A stretch of 64,000 nucleotides of DNA from NCBI RefSeq assembly GCF_004379255.2, contig NC_056035.1, positions 23,250,502-23,314,501 on the forward strand. Reading direction: 5' to 3'. Numbering within the stretch: position 1 is the first letter of the stretch; every line of letters starts with the position of its first letter. The translations under genes and the position numbers were made by a program. Below are positions 23,788-36,173 of this stretch, in pieces. The notes under the pieces were generated by a model. The model was given only the letters and a program-made list of their open reading frames with translations. It made no database searches and was not told where the DNA came from. This DNA is from Salvia splendens. Lineage: Eukaryota; Streptophyta; Magnoliopsida; Lamiales; Lamiaceae.

Positions 23788-25720
23788 GAGCATCCACAGT
23801 GGTGCGGAATTCCCGGCGGAATTCACTGCGAAATTCCCAAAAACACCTCCTGCCACGTCATAAGGAATTCCCACTGCACAGTGGTAGAATTCCCTGCGGG
23901 GTTCTCGAAGGAATTCCCACAATTAAAAAATTCACTAATTCACAAATTAAACAATATCCGGAAGTAAGAAATTTACGAAATTAAATAGTCGACGCAAATA
24001 GGGAAAAATATTCCATTAATAAAAAAAAAGAAAAGTACATTTCACCAAATTAAAAAAATACATTTCAATAATGCTTCACCCCCACATCAACGACGACCCC
24101 TCCGCTGTCATACTTCTTCAATAATATCGTTCTAGAGTCGAACATGGGCTTGTTTTTGGCGCATGTCGGCGAATGCACAAACTCGATCGACATCGTCATG
24201 GGGTATCCCCATGCGGACATTGCCAGTGGCCACGCCGTGGCTTGGACCCGCAACATCAACGTCCTCGTTGGTCCACTCAGTCAGTGCTGGACCTTCATCT
24301 TCGACAATCATGTTGTGCATGATAATACATGTGTACATGATGTCAGCGATGCTGTCGACATACTACAGCCGTGCGGGACCCTTCACTGCCGCCCATCGAC
24401 CCTGTAGCACTCTGAATGCCCTCTCCACATCCTTGCGCGCTGCCTCTTGACGTTGCGCAAAGTATATCTTCTTTTCATCTGCTGGGCACCTGATCGTCTT
24501 CACAAAGACGGGTCACATCAGGTATATCCCATCCGCCAAATAATAGCCCATGTTGTGCTGGTTGCCGTTGGCGACGAAGTTGACGGCCGGACCGACGCCC
24601 ATGCACTGGTCGTTGAAAAGGGGCGACGACTGGAGGACGTTGATGTCGTTGTTTCTACCCGCCTACTCCAACATAGGCATGTCAAATCCACAACCGGTAG
24701 TCAGCTACCGCTTCAAGGATTATTGTGGGATTCTTGGCCTTGAAACCAGTAGTGTACATCCCTTTCCAGGTAGTGGAGCAGTTCTTCCAATCCCAGTGCA
24801 CAATCTATGTTGCCTAACATTCCCGGAATCCCGTGCTGATTCCCGTGCATATCCAGCAGAGCCTGACAATCTTCGAGGGTAGGCTTCCGAAGATACCTAT
24901 CCCCGAAAATCTTTCTAACGCTCTGACAAAAATACTTCAGGCAGTCGCGCGCAGTCGTCTCGCCGATGTGGAGGTACTCGTCGAACATGTCGGCCGAACC
25001 TCCGTATGCCAACTGCCTAATTGCTGCAGTGCACTTCTGAATTGGCGTGTGACCGGGTTTAACAACCGCATCCTCCCGCACCCTAAAATACCCGTATCGA
25101 CGCTCCAAAGCGCCCACGATACGCATAAAGAGCGACCGATGCATCCTAAACCGTCGCCGGAATAGGTTCTCCCCAAACCGTGGCTTCGGCGCAAAGTAAT
25201 CCTCGTACAACCGCCTGTGGGCAGCGAGGTGATCCCGGGAGACTATAGTGCGACGATGGATGGGTCGAGGCACCGCGGCCGCTTGTTCCTCCCTCTCAGC
25301 GACCTCCCGCACACGTGCGTGTATCATCCGCATCATGTGTTCATAATGCCCACCACCACCACCACCACTACTACTACCACTACCACTACCACTACCGGCC
25401 ATTACGAATATATAAAAGAAATTTAGAGAGAGAGAAACTTGTTAATACAAGTGGTGCGAATGAAATGAAGTTCAACGGGATGTATATATAGGAACCGAAA
25501 AAAAACCATTTAATGCATTAAACGGGAATTCCGCGCCGAATTCTGCGGGCGTCAACGCAATGGCGGACGTCCGTGCGGAATTCCTCCGATGGCCGCGGAA
25601 CTGCGAATTCCTTCACGGAATTCCGTATCCGTGCAAGGGACGCGCAATGGCAGACGTCCGCCACGGAATTCCCGCACGCCAGTGGGAATTCCGCGTGGAC
25701 GTCCGCCATTGCGGATGCTC
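23788..25720 (-). mobile_element. PIF/Harbinger element with TAA target duplication
   Basis: The left end gagcatccacagtgg (23788) and right end ccattgcggatgctc (to 25720) are inverted. TAA is duplicated at 23785-23787 and 25721-25723, matching the 3-bp TWA preference of PIF/Harbinger. Subterminal ggaattcc motifs are repeated at both ends. Length is 1933 bp. Only a transposase relic is present; the second Harbinger gene (MYB-like ORF) is absent. Confidence 0.85.
24065..25402 (-). pseudogene. PIF/Harbinger transposase, frameshifted
   Basis: Minus-strand transposase that would cut and move the element. It starts at ATG 25402 with a Ser/Gly-rich N-terminus. Family motifs follow: FRRRFRMHRSLFMRIVGAL, GHTPIQKCTAAIRQLAYG, YLRKPTLEDCQALLDMHG and GMLGNIDC, where the Asp is the likely first catalytic residue. 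After NIDC (about 24790) the frame is lost and a scrambled stretch follows. A C-terminal piece, CIIMHNMIVEDEG (about 24325), is recognisable in another frame, so at least two frameshifts exist. The plus-strand ORFs here are shadows. Confidence 0.8.
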
Positions 25721-25723
25721 TAA

Positions 25724-26095
25724 CACCCACTCCTTCTTTCTCCAGTTAACAACATTAACCAACAATTCTTAAAATTTATGTCGACTAAGAAATGTATTCC
25801 CTTCGTTCTATTAAAAATGAAATATTTTTTTCTACAGTATGAGATTTTATATTGCGTTGTTTAGTAAATTAAGAAGGGAAAAAAGTGATGAAAAAGTAAA
25901 AGCTAAAATAAAGCGAGAGTATTACGCACACTAGAATTTATAAGTTTTCTACTGTATGAATTGAAATTCTACTGCAAACTGTTTTATTTCTCTCACTACG
26001 GCTTTGACTACTTACAAATCTTGGTCATTTTCCCTAAATTTTCATTTTATTTTGATTCGAACAGTTCAAATCGTGGAATTTCTTTCGCCTAATTC
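25724..26095 (+). promoter_or_regulatory. DEX1 upstream region
   Basis: The 372 nt between the Harbinger element and the DEX1 start codon must hold the proximal promoter and 5' leader. Half of a Stowaway-like MITE (tcccttcgttctattaaaaatg, from 25799) occupies the distal part. I see no unambiguous TATA box. Confidence 0.4.
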
Positions 26096-29000
26096 ATGAA
26101 AACTTGGAGTTTTACGTTTCGTAGTTTTCTTGTTTTTGCGATGTTGTGTTTGAGTTTCGATCATGGCACGTCTCAATCGGAGGAGGCTAAGACGAACAAA
26201 TTTAGAGAGCGTGAGGCCACGGATGATGCCCTAGGCTACCCCAATTTGTAAGTTTATTAATGTTTTCTATTGCTTTCAATCTTAATCGGTTCATATTGGT
26301 TTTGGCGGAATCAGATTATTGGTTATGATATTAAATCAATTCAAAGCGAATGCCTGTTTTTCCTCTTTGATTTATGATTTATTTAAAGATTAATTCTCGC
26401 ATTTCATTTTGCAACTTTGTTGAAGAGTTAAGTGATGCCTAAAATTTCTCTGTCGATAGTGACGAGGATGAGTTGTTGAACACACAATGCCCTCAGCATC
26501 TGGAACTTAGGTGGCAGGCTGAAGTGAGTTCTAGCATATATGCAACTCCCTTGGTGGCAGATATTAACAGGTGATGGATGCAACTCGTTTATTGAATGGT
26601 TAATTGCACATTGCATGTTTGTTCACTTCCCCTTATGGAACATTGATGCTATGTAAAACCACCTATAGGTTTGATTTAAATGTGTAGATGGTAAAAGAGA
26701 TGTTTTTTAAACAGGTTATGGGCCTATTGTATATGCACTGATGTACATGTATGGATATTGATTTAATACTATGAGCTTTCTTAAATTCTTATAATGTTAG
26801 TTTGTCTATTTATTATTTGCTTTCACATCTGAATCTTGCTAAGTTCTGTTCATACACCAGTGATGGAAAGCTAGAAGTCATAGTTCCTTCCTTTGTGCAT
26901 TACTTGGAAGTCTTAGAAGGATCTGATGGAGATAAATTACCAGGTAGCACAATGGACAATTCATATAATTTCTTGTTTTTTTACGAAGTGAGCTTAAGGT
27001 ATATTCTAGATTGAGTTATCTTCTTCTATACATCTGGAAGGAAAGTTGCATAAAGAATCAAATAATTGATAGTGATCCCTATTTGTATAAGGAATAATGT
27101 TGGTTTATTCTGTAATTGAGCACTTTATCAGGATGGCCAGCTTTTCATCAGTCTACGGTCTACTCTAGTCCACTTCTTTACGATATTGATAAGGACGGTG
27201 TCAGAGAAATCGCTTTAGCCACCTATAACGGTGAAGTGCTCTTTTTTAGGTAACTACTGTTTATGCAAAATGCTTCCCTTGTATGGAATTATAGTTATCC
27301 TGGCTTAGATTATTAATCTTGTTTCATAAAATAGGGTTTCAGGACACATGATGTCAGATAAACTGGAGATTCCAAGGTTGAAAGTTAAAAAGGATTGGCA
27401 TATTGGTTTGCTTCCAGATCCTGTTGATCGCTCTCATCCTGATGTTGACGATGACCAATTGGTCCAGGAGGCTCTTATGGAGTCATTACACCGTAAGTTT
27501 GTTACCTTGTCATTTAAGCATTATTAGTGTTGTCCAAAGCGGGCTGTGCACATGCATCAACTCGAATCACCCCAAGGTAGCTGTGGCTATATTCCAGGGC
27601 CACTGGCTGTGGCACAGGGAAAGTTTAGGGGGAAAATTTAAGTTGTTTTTTACACATCTAATCAATTTGTCTTTGGATATTCTCAAGTGAAACTAATTAA
27701 TAGAGCCCTTTTAAAATAAAGATGAAAGGTCTATATTTAATTTCATTTACACCTTCAGTAATGTGTCTTTGGATATTCTTAAAAGAAGTAATTAATACTC
27801 TCTCCACCCTGCCATAAGCGAAACGCTTCTTTTGGGCATGATTTTTAATAAATTGATATTTAAATAGTAAAGTTGGGAGAGAAAAAAAGTAGAGGAGTGA
27901 AGAGAGAGAATGAAGTAGGTGAGAGAATAAAGTAAGAGAGAGGTAATGTATTATGTTTTGCTAAAAAGGGAAATGACCCACTTATGGTGCGACACCCCAC
28001 AAAGGGCGACTCGCTTATAGTGGGTTGGAGGAGTAGTGCGCCCCAATTTCTTTTTTGTTTTTTTTTTTTGGGGGGGGGGGGTGGGGGTTGCCTTGTCGCC
28101 CCAAAATTTCACCTAATCGTCTTGGTGCCTTTGTGCTCATTTAACAACACACATCATGTTACTTTCATAGTTTCTAAAACCAATGTGACTATTCTGGTTG
28201 CATGATGCATAAAATAACAACTAATGGCAATCTTATGTTAGATCTTTCTTAATGTGGTTGGTGGTGCCCGAGATAATAATTCAATTTCTCAGTTTTATAG
28301 TGTTATGGACTTACTGCTATTGATCGTTCATGTTCTATTTCCTGAAGTAGTAGTTCCCATGCTCTCTCTGATCTCTGCAATATTTATCTTTAATTGTAAA
28401 TTAATTGTTAAGTTTATCTTTTCAAGGTAAGAGTAGGGTTATAAGTCTTTAGTTAGTAAGAGTTCTATTTGAGTTGGAGTCTTATAAATAGTTTATTGTT
28501 TCTCAATTTTAACTTTGAAGTTTGCCGAAGTGTGAACAAAATTAGTCTTGAGTCCAACGGTTGCTGTTACCCTCTTTGGAGGTGTGTAGACCTTTTTGAA
28601 GGTGTGGCCTTCTCAGAGGATGAGAGGAGTTTATCATTTCTTTTCGTGTTTTTCATGTTCGTGTCCAGCCAACAACCGCCTATCTGTATCAATTTAGTGT
28701 GGTGACTGATGGTTTGTGTCTGGTTTCGACACAAAGCACTAACCCACACTTGAATGATTAGAGAAGGCGGTCGAAGACCCCACCTGATCGTGATCGTTTG
28801 CAGAACAGGAAGTGATTTGGAATGAGCTGAAAGAAATTTCAGCCACCCATTCCGAGGAACTAATAAAATCCATTCATACATGGCTCGAGCATTTTGTGCA
28901 AGGCTTGCCTCCCCTTCCATTAGCAGACCGCTTCCTCTTCTACTCCCCCAACACTGCTGATCATCCCCACAGCCAGTACCGGCACCAATGGCCCTACAAC

Positions 29001-32000
29001 CCTTCCTCCCTTCGCCATACAACCAACAATGCCTTACGACCTTTCAATGCCACCGACACTCCTGCATGGCTTGCACGTGGGCTAATGCTTTCTCGTCAGC
29101 AAGACATCGCTGAGCAATGGGTTGAGCTTGTGCTCATCGCATTGTCCATTCTAACAATGCCATAGATTCAACTATAACTTTGATGCTCCTCGGCTCTCGT
29201 GTGGACACAATTTAACCTTGAGATGTTGCTATGTTTCAACAGTGGCACCACCTCGATGGCTTGGAGATGCTAGACCAACAAAAAGGACTACACATTTTTT
29301 CCATTCAGCACTTGCTGAACTTTCACAAAAATAATACAAGCTAGATCCTCCCCTTCTAACCCACTGGAATATAAATAACTATTTCCACACCACTTCCACA
29401 TTCACACACTCCTACTTCCCTGTCATGTCGACAATGGGGATCGCTGTCAGAGCAGGATTAGGAGTCTTTAGTTAATTATAGTTTTATTCGAAATAGAGTC
29501 TATAGTAGTCTTATAAATAGGTTTATGTTTCTTAGTTTTAAGTGCAGCGATTGTTGTAGCCCTTCATGGAGGCATGTAATCCTTTCTGGAGATGTGGAAC
29601 TTACATAGAAGTTTTATCGTTTATAATTTATTTTCAGTCAAGTTTTGATCCAGTTAGTTGTGGTTTTTTCTCCTCCCCTTGTTCTTTTCATGCATTTTCT
29701 GTTCGTTTCCAGCCAACGGCTGCGTTATCTCTATCACATACAGTGTACTTTGTAAAGTTGTCCACTACACAGGTTTTGACTTGACACGCTTTTATTCTGT
29801 TCTCTCTCAATACCATCTGGTAGTTTTCCATTTTAGTTAGACTTTAAAACTACGTTTTATATGCAAACCAACGTATCAAACTTATGTCTATAGACAATTT
29901 AACCATGTAGCATAGTGTACCCCTCAGCCCTGAGTGGGATATATGTTGCTTTTTATGGAGTGTATATTTTTGTAAATTTATCTGTAATTCAAATTATTTA
30001 TCAGAGCCCAATGCAAGTACACTTACAGCAAATACTATACACTCCACAACAAGTCACAATGACTCGTCAAATCCTGTCCCAGAAGAAGTTCATCATGACA
30101 CATCAATCCCTGTCCCAGAAGAAGTTCATCATGACACATCAAACCACACAATCTCTTCTGATATTCAAAACAGTCAGCTGAATGGGACCACACTTGCTGC
30201 AAATATCTCCCACTCCACCGTGAGTGACCATGACTCATCTAATTCTGTCCCGGAAGAAGTTCATCACGACACATCAAACAGCACAACCTCATCTGAAGAC
30301 AAAAAGAATGACAGTCCAGTGGGAGCAGATATAAGGATTCCACCACAAACAAATGATACATCATCTTCTGCTACTGGGTCTGAAGAAACTGGAAAGGCTG
30401 CAAGAAGGAGGCTTCTTGAAGTTAAAGATACAAAAGACAATGAGGATGTTCATGCTGCGACTGTAGAAAATGAGGAAGGTCTGGAAGCAGAAGCTGATTC
30501 TTCATTTGACTTGTTCAGGGAGACTGATGAGTTGGGAGATGAGTATAACTATGACTATGATGATTATGTTGATGAAACCTTGTGGGGAGACGAGGAATGG
30601 ACTGAATCAGAACATGAGAAATTGGAAGATTTTGTTCACATAGATGCTCATGTCTTGTGCACTCCAGTAAGTATATCAATGCTTAAAGCTTTTTTCTTGT
30701 CAGCTTCTTTGTTAATTGAATAAATATAATTTTTTGTTCTGATCAACTTCAGGTTATAGCAGACATAGACCACGATGGTGTCTTTGAGATGATTATTGCT
30801 GTTTCTTACTTCTTCGACCACGAGTAAGTTTCCCTCTACCTGTAAAGTATCTCTCCATTTATAGCCTCCTCATGCTTTATTCAGGTGACATTCTCAACAG
30901 ATCAGTATTATTTGAGCCTCTGTAGCGTACTTTTAGCTAAAACTCTTTTGTGCCTGAGCATCATAAAATGGTCATCTCATTTGTAATTTTGTATTGGGTA
31001 CCTCAGAAATTTCCTCACAATTTCTTTTACTCGTCTTTTCTGTTACTATTACGTATTTGTGTCGCTGTTACTGTTGCTCAGTATTAGGGCACCCACAGTG
31101 GGGCGGAAGATAGGCCGCCTGATGCCTCGGTCGCGCCATCGTCCGCCACTGTGGGTGCGCGGACGATGGACGATGCGTCGTCCTCGCCCGACAGATAGTC
31201 CACGGAGGAAGCGCGGACGATAGGGCATCGTCCGCGCCATCTTCTGCCCACTGTGGGCGACGCGGACGATGCAACCAGTGTTGTTAATTTGGCGTTCGGG
31301 TCGCTCGGGTCGCCCAGGTCGAGACCATCACCGCCCCAACATGGGTGGGTTGATCGAGATGCATGGGTCGCGCTGGGTCGGTTGGGTCGGCGGGGTCGAG
31401 CGTTTCGGGTGGGTCGAGCGTTTCGGCTACAGTGTTTTTGCGCTGTATTTTACAGAGATTGAAGAAAGATGATGGAGGAAGATGATGGAGAAGAGAGAGG
31501 AGAGAGGAGAGAGGAAAGAGGAGTATAATTATGAGTCATAACCTTGGGAATAGAGTTCATCATTTGTCACTATTCATTTGTTTAGTGGGATTAGGAAAAT
31601 ATTAAAAATTGGGGATTAGGAAAATATTAAAAATTGACATAGTTTATCTCACTTTTATAGGCAGCAATAAATATTATTTTACCAAATTTTTGATTAGTTA
31701 AACTAAATCCAATATATTTACATGGATATATTGTCAATCCAAACAAGGAGTATAATTTAATGGTGGAAAATGAGTAGTACTAATAAAGAAGACATTGAGA
31801 ATTTTTCTGCTTGAGTGCGTTTAAGTCACTAATAGTCTATATAATTTTAGGAATAAATTAATATTTGTTCTTCTACTATATAAACGTTTCGAGATTCAAA
31901 TTGTACTATTTAAAGTTTTATTATTTTATTTGTATAATAATCTATTGTATTAATCAAATTATTTATTAATTTTTTTGTAATTATTCGTCTCATATTTTAT

Positions 32001-35000
32001 ATAGGTTTGTCTACTAATACATATTCATTTATTTTTTACTAATTTTTAAAAGAGATTTCACATTCTACTCCTATTTTATTATAAGTTAATACTACATACA
32101 AAATGACGCACATTTCATAACTTTTTTCTTTTGACATTTTCAGACAATGGTTTCAATTATTTATTTTGTGTTATACTTATGACTTATGAATTGTTTTGAT
32201 ATTTTGATAATTTCTATTTTCCACTTTATCTCTATTTACATGAATTACGTCTACATTTATATTATTTGATATATTATAAACATTAGAGTAATATATTTAT
32301 TTGATTTAATATTAAAAGGCACAAAAATTAGCCTAGATTAGTGGGTCTCTCGACCCAGTCGACTCGTCGACCCGCGACCCGAATTTTCACCTTATCGACC
32401 CGGTGCGACCCTCGACCCTAACAACACTGGATGCAACGCGTTTTTTTTTAAAATTCGAAAAATTCATTTATATAAATACCCCCTACCACACATTCATTTG
32501 TAACATTTTCATTCACATATTCACTCTCAATTTACACTAGAAAATGGATTCCTGTGATTACTCAAGTCCCAATAGTCCGATGTTTGGAGGTGGTGCACGT
32601 TGGCCGGGTACACAGCCTGATGAATATCGGTTGTTCGACCCCGACACGCAGTACGATTCTGAATTCAGTACGGATTCGTACGGTCAGTCTGACATGGAGC
32701 CGTCTCCAACTCGCCCCGCTGCGCCACCGCCCCCCCCTCCGCCGTTGCCACCCCCGCCAGAAAGAAGCGGATCAAGTACCGGGCGTACAAGTTGCCACCT
32801 CCGGCAACGAATGAAGAGTACGCCCCCGGGAGGACGAACTACCAACCGGATGAAACCCTCGTCTTGGCGAGGTGTTGGGTGGATATCTCGGAGGACTCGG
32901 TATTCGCGAACAACCTAAAGCAGCTTGCATACTGGAAGCGCATCGCCGAGCGCTACAATGAGGCGAAGCCGCCGAGCGCGTACAAGCGCCTTAGGGAGCA
33001 GCTCCGCAAGCACTAGGATCAGGTTAAGAAGCAAGTCAACCTGTTCGCGGCGGAGTACGAGAAGTGCTAGAGGGAGCAGGGAAGCGGCGAGAGCCTGAGC
33101 GATGTGCGCGATAGAGCGCTGTTGTCGTTCCAGTCCATGTACGACGACTTCAAGCGTTTCAATGTCTGGGCGCTCTTGAAGGACAAACAGAAGTTCGAAG
33201 GCGGGATTCTGCACACCGGTGCGACAAAGAGGACGAAGACCACCGACACTGGTGGTTACACGAGCAGCGAAAGCGGCGCATATCCGGTGGACCTCAACCG
33301 GACGTACACGGAGGATGAGAGTTCTGGCATACCGATGTCCTCCCGGCGTCCCGTAGGCGTCAAGGCTGCGAAGAACAATGGGAAGGCGAAGGCGGCATCC
33401 TCCTCGCAAGCTGCGGCCGCCCCCCAATCGCCGATCCCGACCCCGACCCTGTCGGCACTTGCCTTCCCGGAGTTGGCAACGGCCTCAATGGTGCGGACGT
33501 TGTTGGACACGCATAACGCCCTCATGAAGTGTACGGACCCGGCCAGAGCCGAATACCTCTAGGGGTTGATCGATGAGCTGCGCCGGAAGTTGGGGCTTTT
33601 GTAGAGTAGTCAACTTTTTTTTTATTTCTAACTCGTGTAATTTTTTTTATCAATGTAGTATTTGCCGTTTTTTTGTTAATCGTTGTGTTTTTTAATTAGT
33701 TTGCATTTATATAGTTGAAAACATTTAAACTATTTAACAAAACAATAGTAAAACCTAAAGGGCGCCCCACTGCAAGTGAAAGGGTAGGAGGATAAAATGC
33801 AGACGTGGCGGTGCATAGGGCGCGCCTTAGGGCGCCCCACTGCCGATGCCCTTAGAAGTTTCCTTTGAAGCAATTCGTATTGATGAATGATCTGAGATTT
33901 GAAGCCATTCTTTATTTTGAAGTACTCCATTTGGGAAGTGTGATTAAGTTCTTACTTCTTTAGCCATATCTTGTGTTTTTATTAATTGCTACTAGCACAA
34001 CTGCTTGCATGGGTATTTTCAACTGATGTATATGAAGTTTGATAGGTATTACGACAATCCAGAACATTTGAAGGAGCTTGGTGGTATTGATATTGGAAAG
34101 TATGTTGCTGGTGGCATTGTAGTTTTCAACCTTGATACAAAGCAAGTTAAATGGAGTACACAATTGGATATGAGTACTGAAACTGGAAAGTTCAGAGCCT
34201 ACATCTATTCGTCTCCTACAGTTGTTGATTTGGATGGTGATGGAAACTTGGACATTCTAGTTGGCACTTCTTTTGGCTTGTTCTATGTTTTGGACCACAA
34301 AGGTGTGTATATTAGTATCATTGAGTTACGTTTACTTGCATGGAATTTATCAATAAATTTTCTCCAGAATCTGTTATTGCAGCAGTTTATTAAGATTTAT
34401 GATTTATGTAATCTCAATCAAGTCACTTTCTCTAGTGGATATGAAAGAAATATCAGTAGGTAACTTTTATGCAGTTTGTAGAGAAAGTTCTTGGTTCTTT
34501 TAAATGTCCAACTGTTAAATGTATTGCACAAGTGGAAATAATGCTATCTTAGACCTGAAAAAGTTGTTCTTGGATCACCTTTCATCATGGTCAGCTGTGT
34601 AAATTTTATCTTTGTTGGTCGGATGGTGTCTAGTTATAGGTGAAATGCTATGGAGAATATTCCTACTGAAATTGTTTTTGATTGGGTCCCATCCTTCCAT
34701 ATATTATTGTTATTTTTCTTACCTGCCAATTTACTGTTTCAGGCAAAGTTAGAGAGAAGTTTCCCCTTGAGATGGCTGAAATTCAAGGAGCAGTTGTTGC
34801 AGCTGACATTAATGATGATGGGAAAATTGAATTAGTAACAGCTGATGCCCATGGAAATGTTGCTGCATGGACCCCACAAGGAAAAGAAATTTGGGTAACA
34901 CATGTGAAGAGCCTTGTTCCACAGGTAATCTGTGATATCTTGACTCCTATATATGGTTGTATTCAACATATACATACACTCATGATCAATTACATGTTTC

Positions 35001-36173
35001 CTACAGGGGCCCACCATTGGAGATGTAGATGGTGATGGTCACACCGACGTTGTTGTGCCAACTCTATCCGGAAACATATATGTTCTAAGTGGCAAGGATG
35101 GATCAATTATACGACCATATCCTTATAGAACACATGGAAGAGTGATGAATCAAGTTCTTCTAGTTGACTTGAAAAAACGAGGGGAGAAGCAGAAGGGGCT
35201 CACGATTGTTACAACCTCATTTGATGGGTATTTATACCTCATAGATGGCCCTACTTCATGTGCTGATGTTGTGGATATTGGAGAAACAGCGTAAGATAAT
35301 TTGGAGTGCTATAAATGACTGCTCATTCTTTGAGCTACTACTATTTTTCGATTCACCCAAAAACAACTCTTGATCTGTTACAGATATAGCATGGTTTTGG
35401 CTGACAATATTGATGGTGGTGACGACCTTGATCTTATAGTTGCCACCATGAATGGAAATGTCTTCTGTTTTTCAACCCCTTCACCACACTATCCTCTCAA
35501 GGTAATAGCTGAACAATATCGTCTGTTTGCGATTATTGGCAGATTTTATTCAATTTGTCTTTCAAATCTTGTAATTCCAGGCTTGGAGGTCACCAAATCA
35601 AGGGAGAAATAATGCAGCACATCAGCACAATCGCCAAGGAATTTATATTACTCCATCATCACGTGCTTTCAGAGATGAAGAAGGAAAGCACTTCTGGGTT
35701 GAAGTCGAGATTGTCGATAGATATAGGTTTCCATCTGGCTCCCAAGCACCTTATAATGTCACAGTATGTTACTCCACATCTCTATATATCCTTACGTCTT
35801 TATCATTTTTGCAATATGTTTTATAATCATCCCAAACCTGTGTTTGTGATCTTAGATAAGTTTGTTGGTTCCTGGTAATTACCAAGGAGAGAGAACGATT
35901 AAGCAAAACCAGATCTTCGATCATCCTGGGACACATCGGATTAAACTTCCGACAGTAGGTGTAAGAACTGCTGGAGCTGTAATGGTGGAGATGGTTGACC
36001 GGAATGGGATCTATTTCTCAGATGATTTTTCACTTACATTCCATATGTACTACTACAAACTCTTGAAGTGGCTTCTTGTCCTTCCAATGCTTGGAATGTT
36101 TGTCATTCTTGTCATCCTGCGCCCCCAAGAAGCCATGCCGTTGCCATCATTTTCGCGGAACACTGACTTGTGA
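26096..36173 (+). CDS. DEX1: DEX1: exine-formation FG-GAP repeat membrane protein, 13 exons, 898 aa
   Basis: Orthologue of DEFECTIVE IN EXINE FORMATION 1, a membrane-associated, putatively calcium-binding protein needed for primexine and pollen-wall patterning. Exons: 26096-26247, 26460-26570, 26861-26943, 27132-27249, 27335-27492, 30005-30666, 30753-30823, 34046-34302, 34743-34924, 35007-35290, 35384-35501, 35581-35763, 35856-36173. All introns are GT-AG and phases join to 2697 nt, one unbroken frame. A hydrophobic N-terminal segment ([14 protein letters not shown]) is a likely signal peptide. FG-GAP/calcium-loop motifs include [45 protein letters not shown] and [10 protein letters not shown] transmembrane helix lies at about 865-881 before a short tail ending SFSRNTDL. 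Exon 6 encodes a variable acidic linker with [10 protein letters not shown] three times. Introns 5 (2.5 kb) and 7 (3.2 kb) are swollen by transposons, yet splice sites are intact, so the gene looks functional. Confidence 0.95.
27798..28033. mobile_element. Stowaway-like MITE in DEX1 intron 5
   Basis: The left end ctctctccaccctgccataagcga and right end tcgcttatagtgggttggaggag are inverted repeats. TA flanks both sides (27796-27797 and 28034-28035). The interior has the agagagaataaagtaagagag type of sequence seen in the other Stowaways of this window. Confidence 0.7.
28425..29745 (+). mobile_element. Small LTR element (TRIM-like) in DEX1 intron 5
   Basis: Two direct repeats of about 280-290 nt, 28425-28705 and 29449-29745, share gtctttagtta, tcttataaatag (TATA-like), a tggaggYRTGTA block and ttccagccaacRRc. 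They enclose about 700 nt without a retroviral gene. Copies have diverged. The short non-coding interior suggests a terminal-repeat-in-miniature or truncated copia element. Terminal dinucleotides and target duplication are not clear. Confidence 0.45.
31276..32429. mobile_element. Non-autonomous hAT element nested in the Harbinger element
   Basis: Perfect terminal inverted repeats CAGTGTTGTTA / TAACAACACTG and an exact 8-bp target duplication GATGCAAC (31268-31275 and 32430-32437) mark a hAT element. Length is 1154 bp with no transposase. Both subterminal zones are packed with gggtcg / cgaccc repeats, possible transposase-binding sites. Confidence 0.92.
32544..33604 (+). pseudogene. Harbinger-associated MYB/SANT-like, NAM-associated C-terminal ORF, broken
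   Basis: Encodes the accessory DNA-binding type of protein found with PIF/Harbinger elements, thought to help the transposase reach DNA or the nucleus. It starts at ATG 32544 with an acidic, then proline-rich N-terminus. After a frameshift near 32755 comes the MYB/SANT-like domain: [19 protein letters not shown] (first helix), [19 protein letters not shown]. The NAM-associated part follows: [19 protein letters not shown], then a Ser/Ala-rich stretch and [10 protein letters not shown]. In-frame TAG stops occur at 33014-33016, 33068-33070 and 33560-33562. Dead copy; many genomes label such ORFs glutathione S-transferase T3-like. Confidence 0.7.

Larger units (their letters stand above)
31087..33851 (+). 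mobile_element. PIF/Harbinger element in DEX1 intron 7
   Basis: The left end gggcacccacagtggggcgg and the right end gcgccccactgccgatgccc are inverted repeats. TTA is duplicated at 31084-31086 and 33852-33854. Length is 2765 bp including a nested hAT element. It carries only the non-transposase ORF of Harbinger elements (32544-33562) and no transposase. Confidence 0.8.

Noticed and set aside
24144..25165. Plus-strand ORFs in the Harbinger element
   Set aside because: Shadows of the GC-rich minus-strand transposase, which has family motifs.
28567..29165. ORFs on both strands in DEX1 intron 5
   Set aside because: No conserved motif and they lie between LTR-like repeats inside a spliced intron; more likely element interior.
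31049..31472. GC-rich Arg/Gly ORFs at the Harbinger/hAT left ends
   Set aside because: They translate the gggtcg and TIR repeats; not genes.
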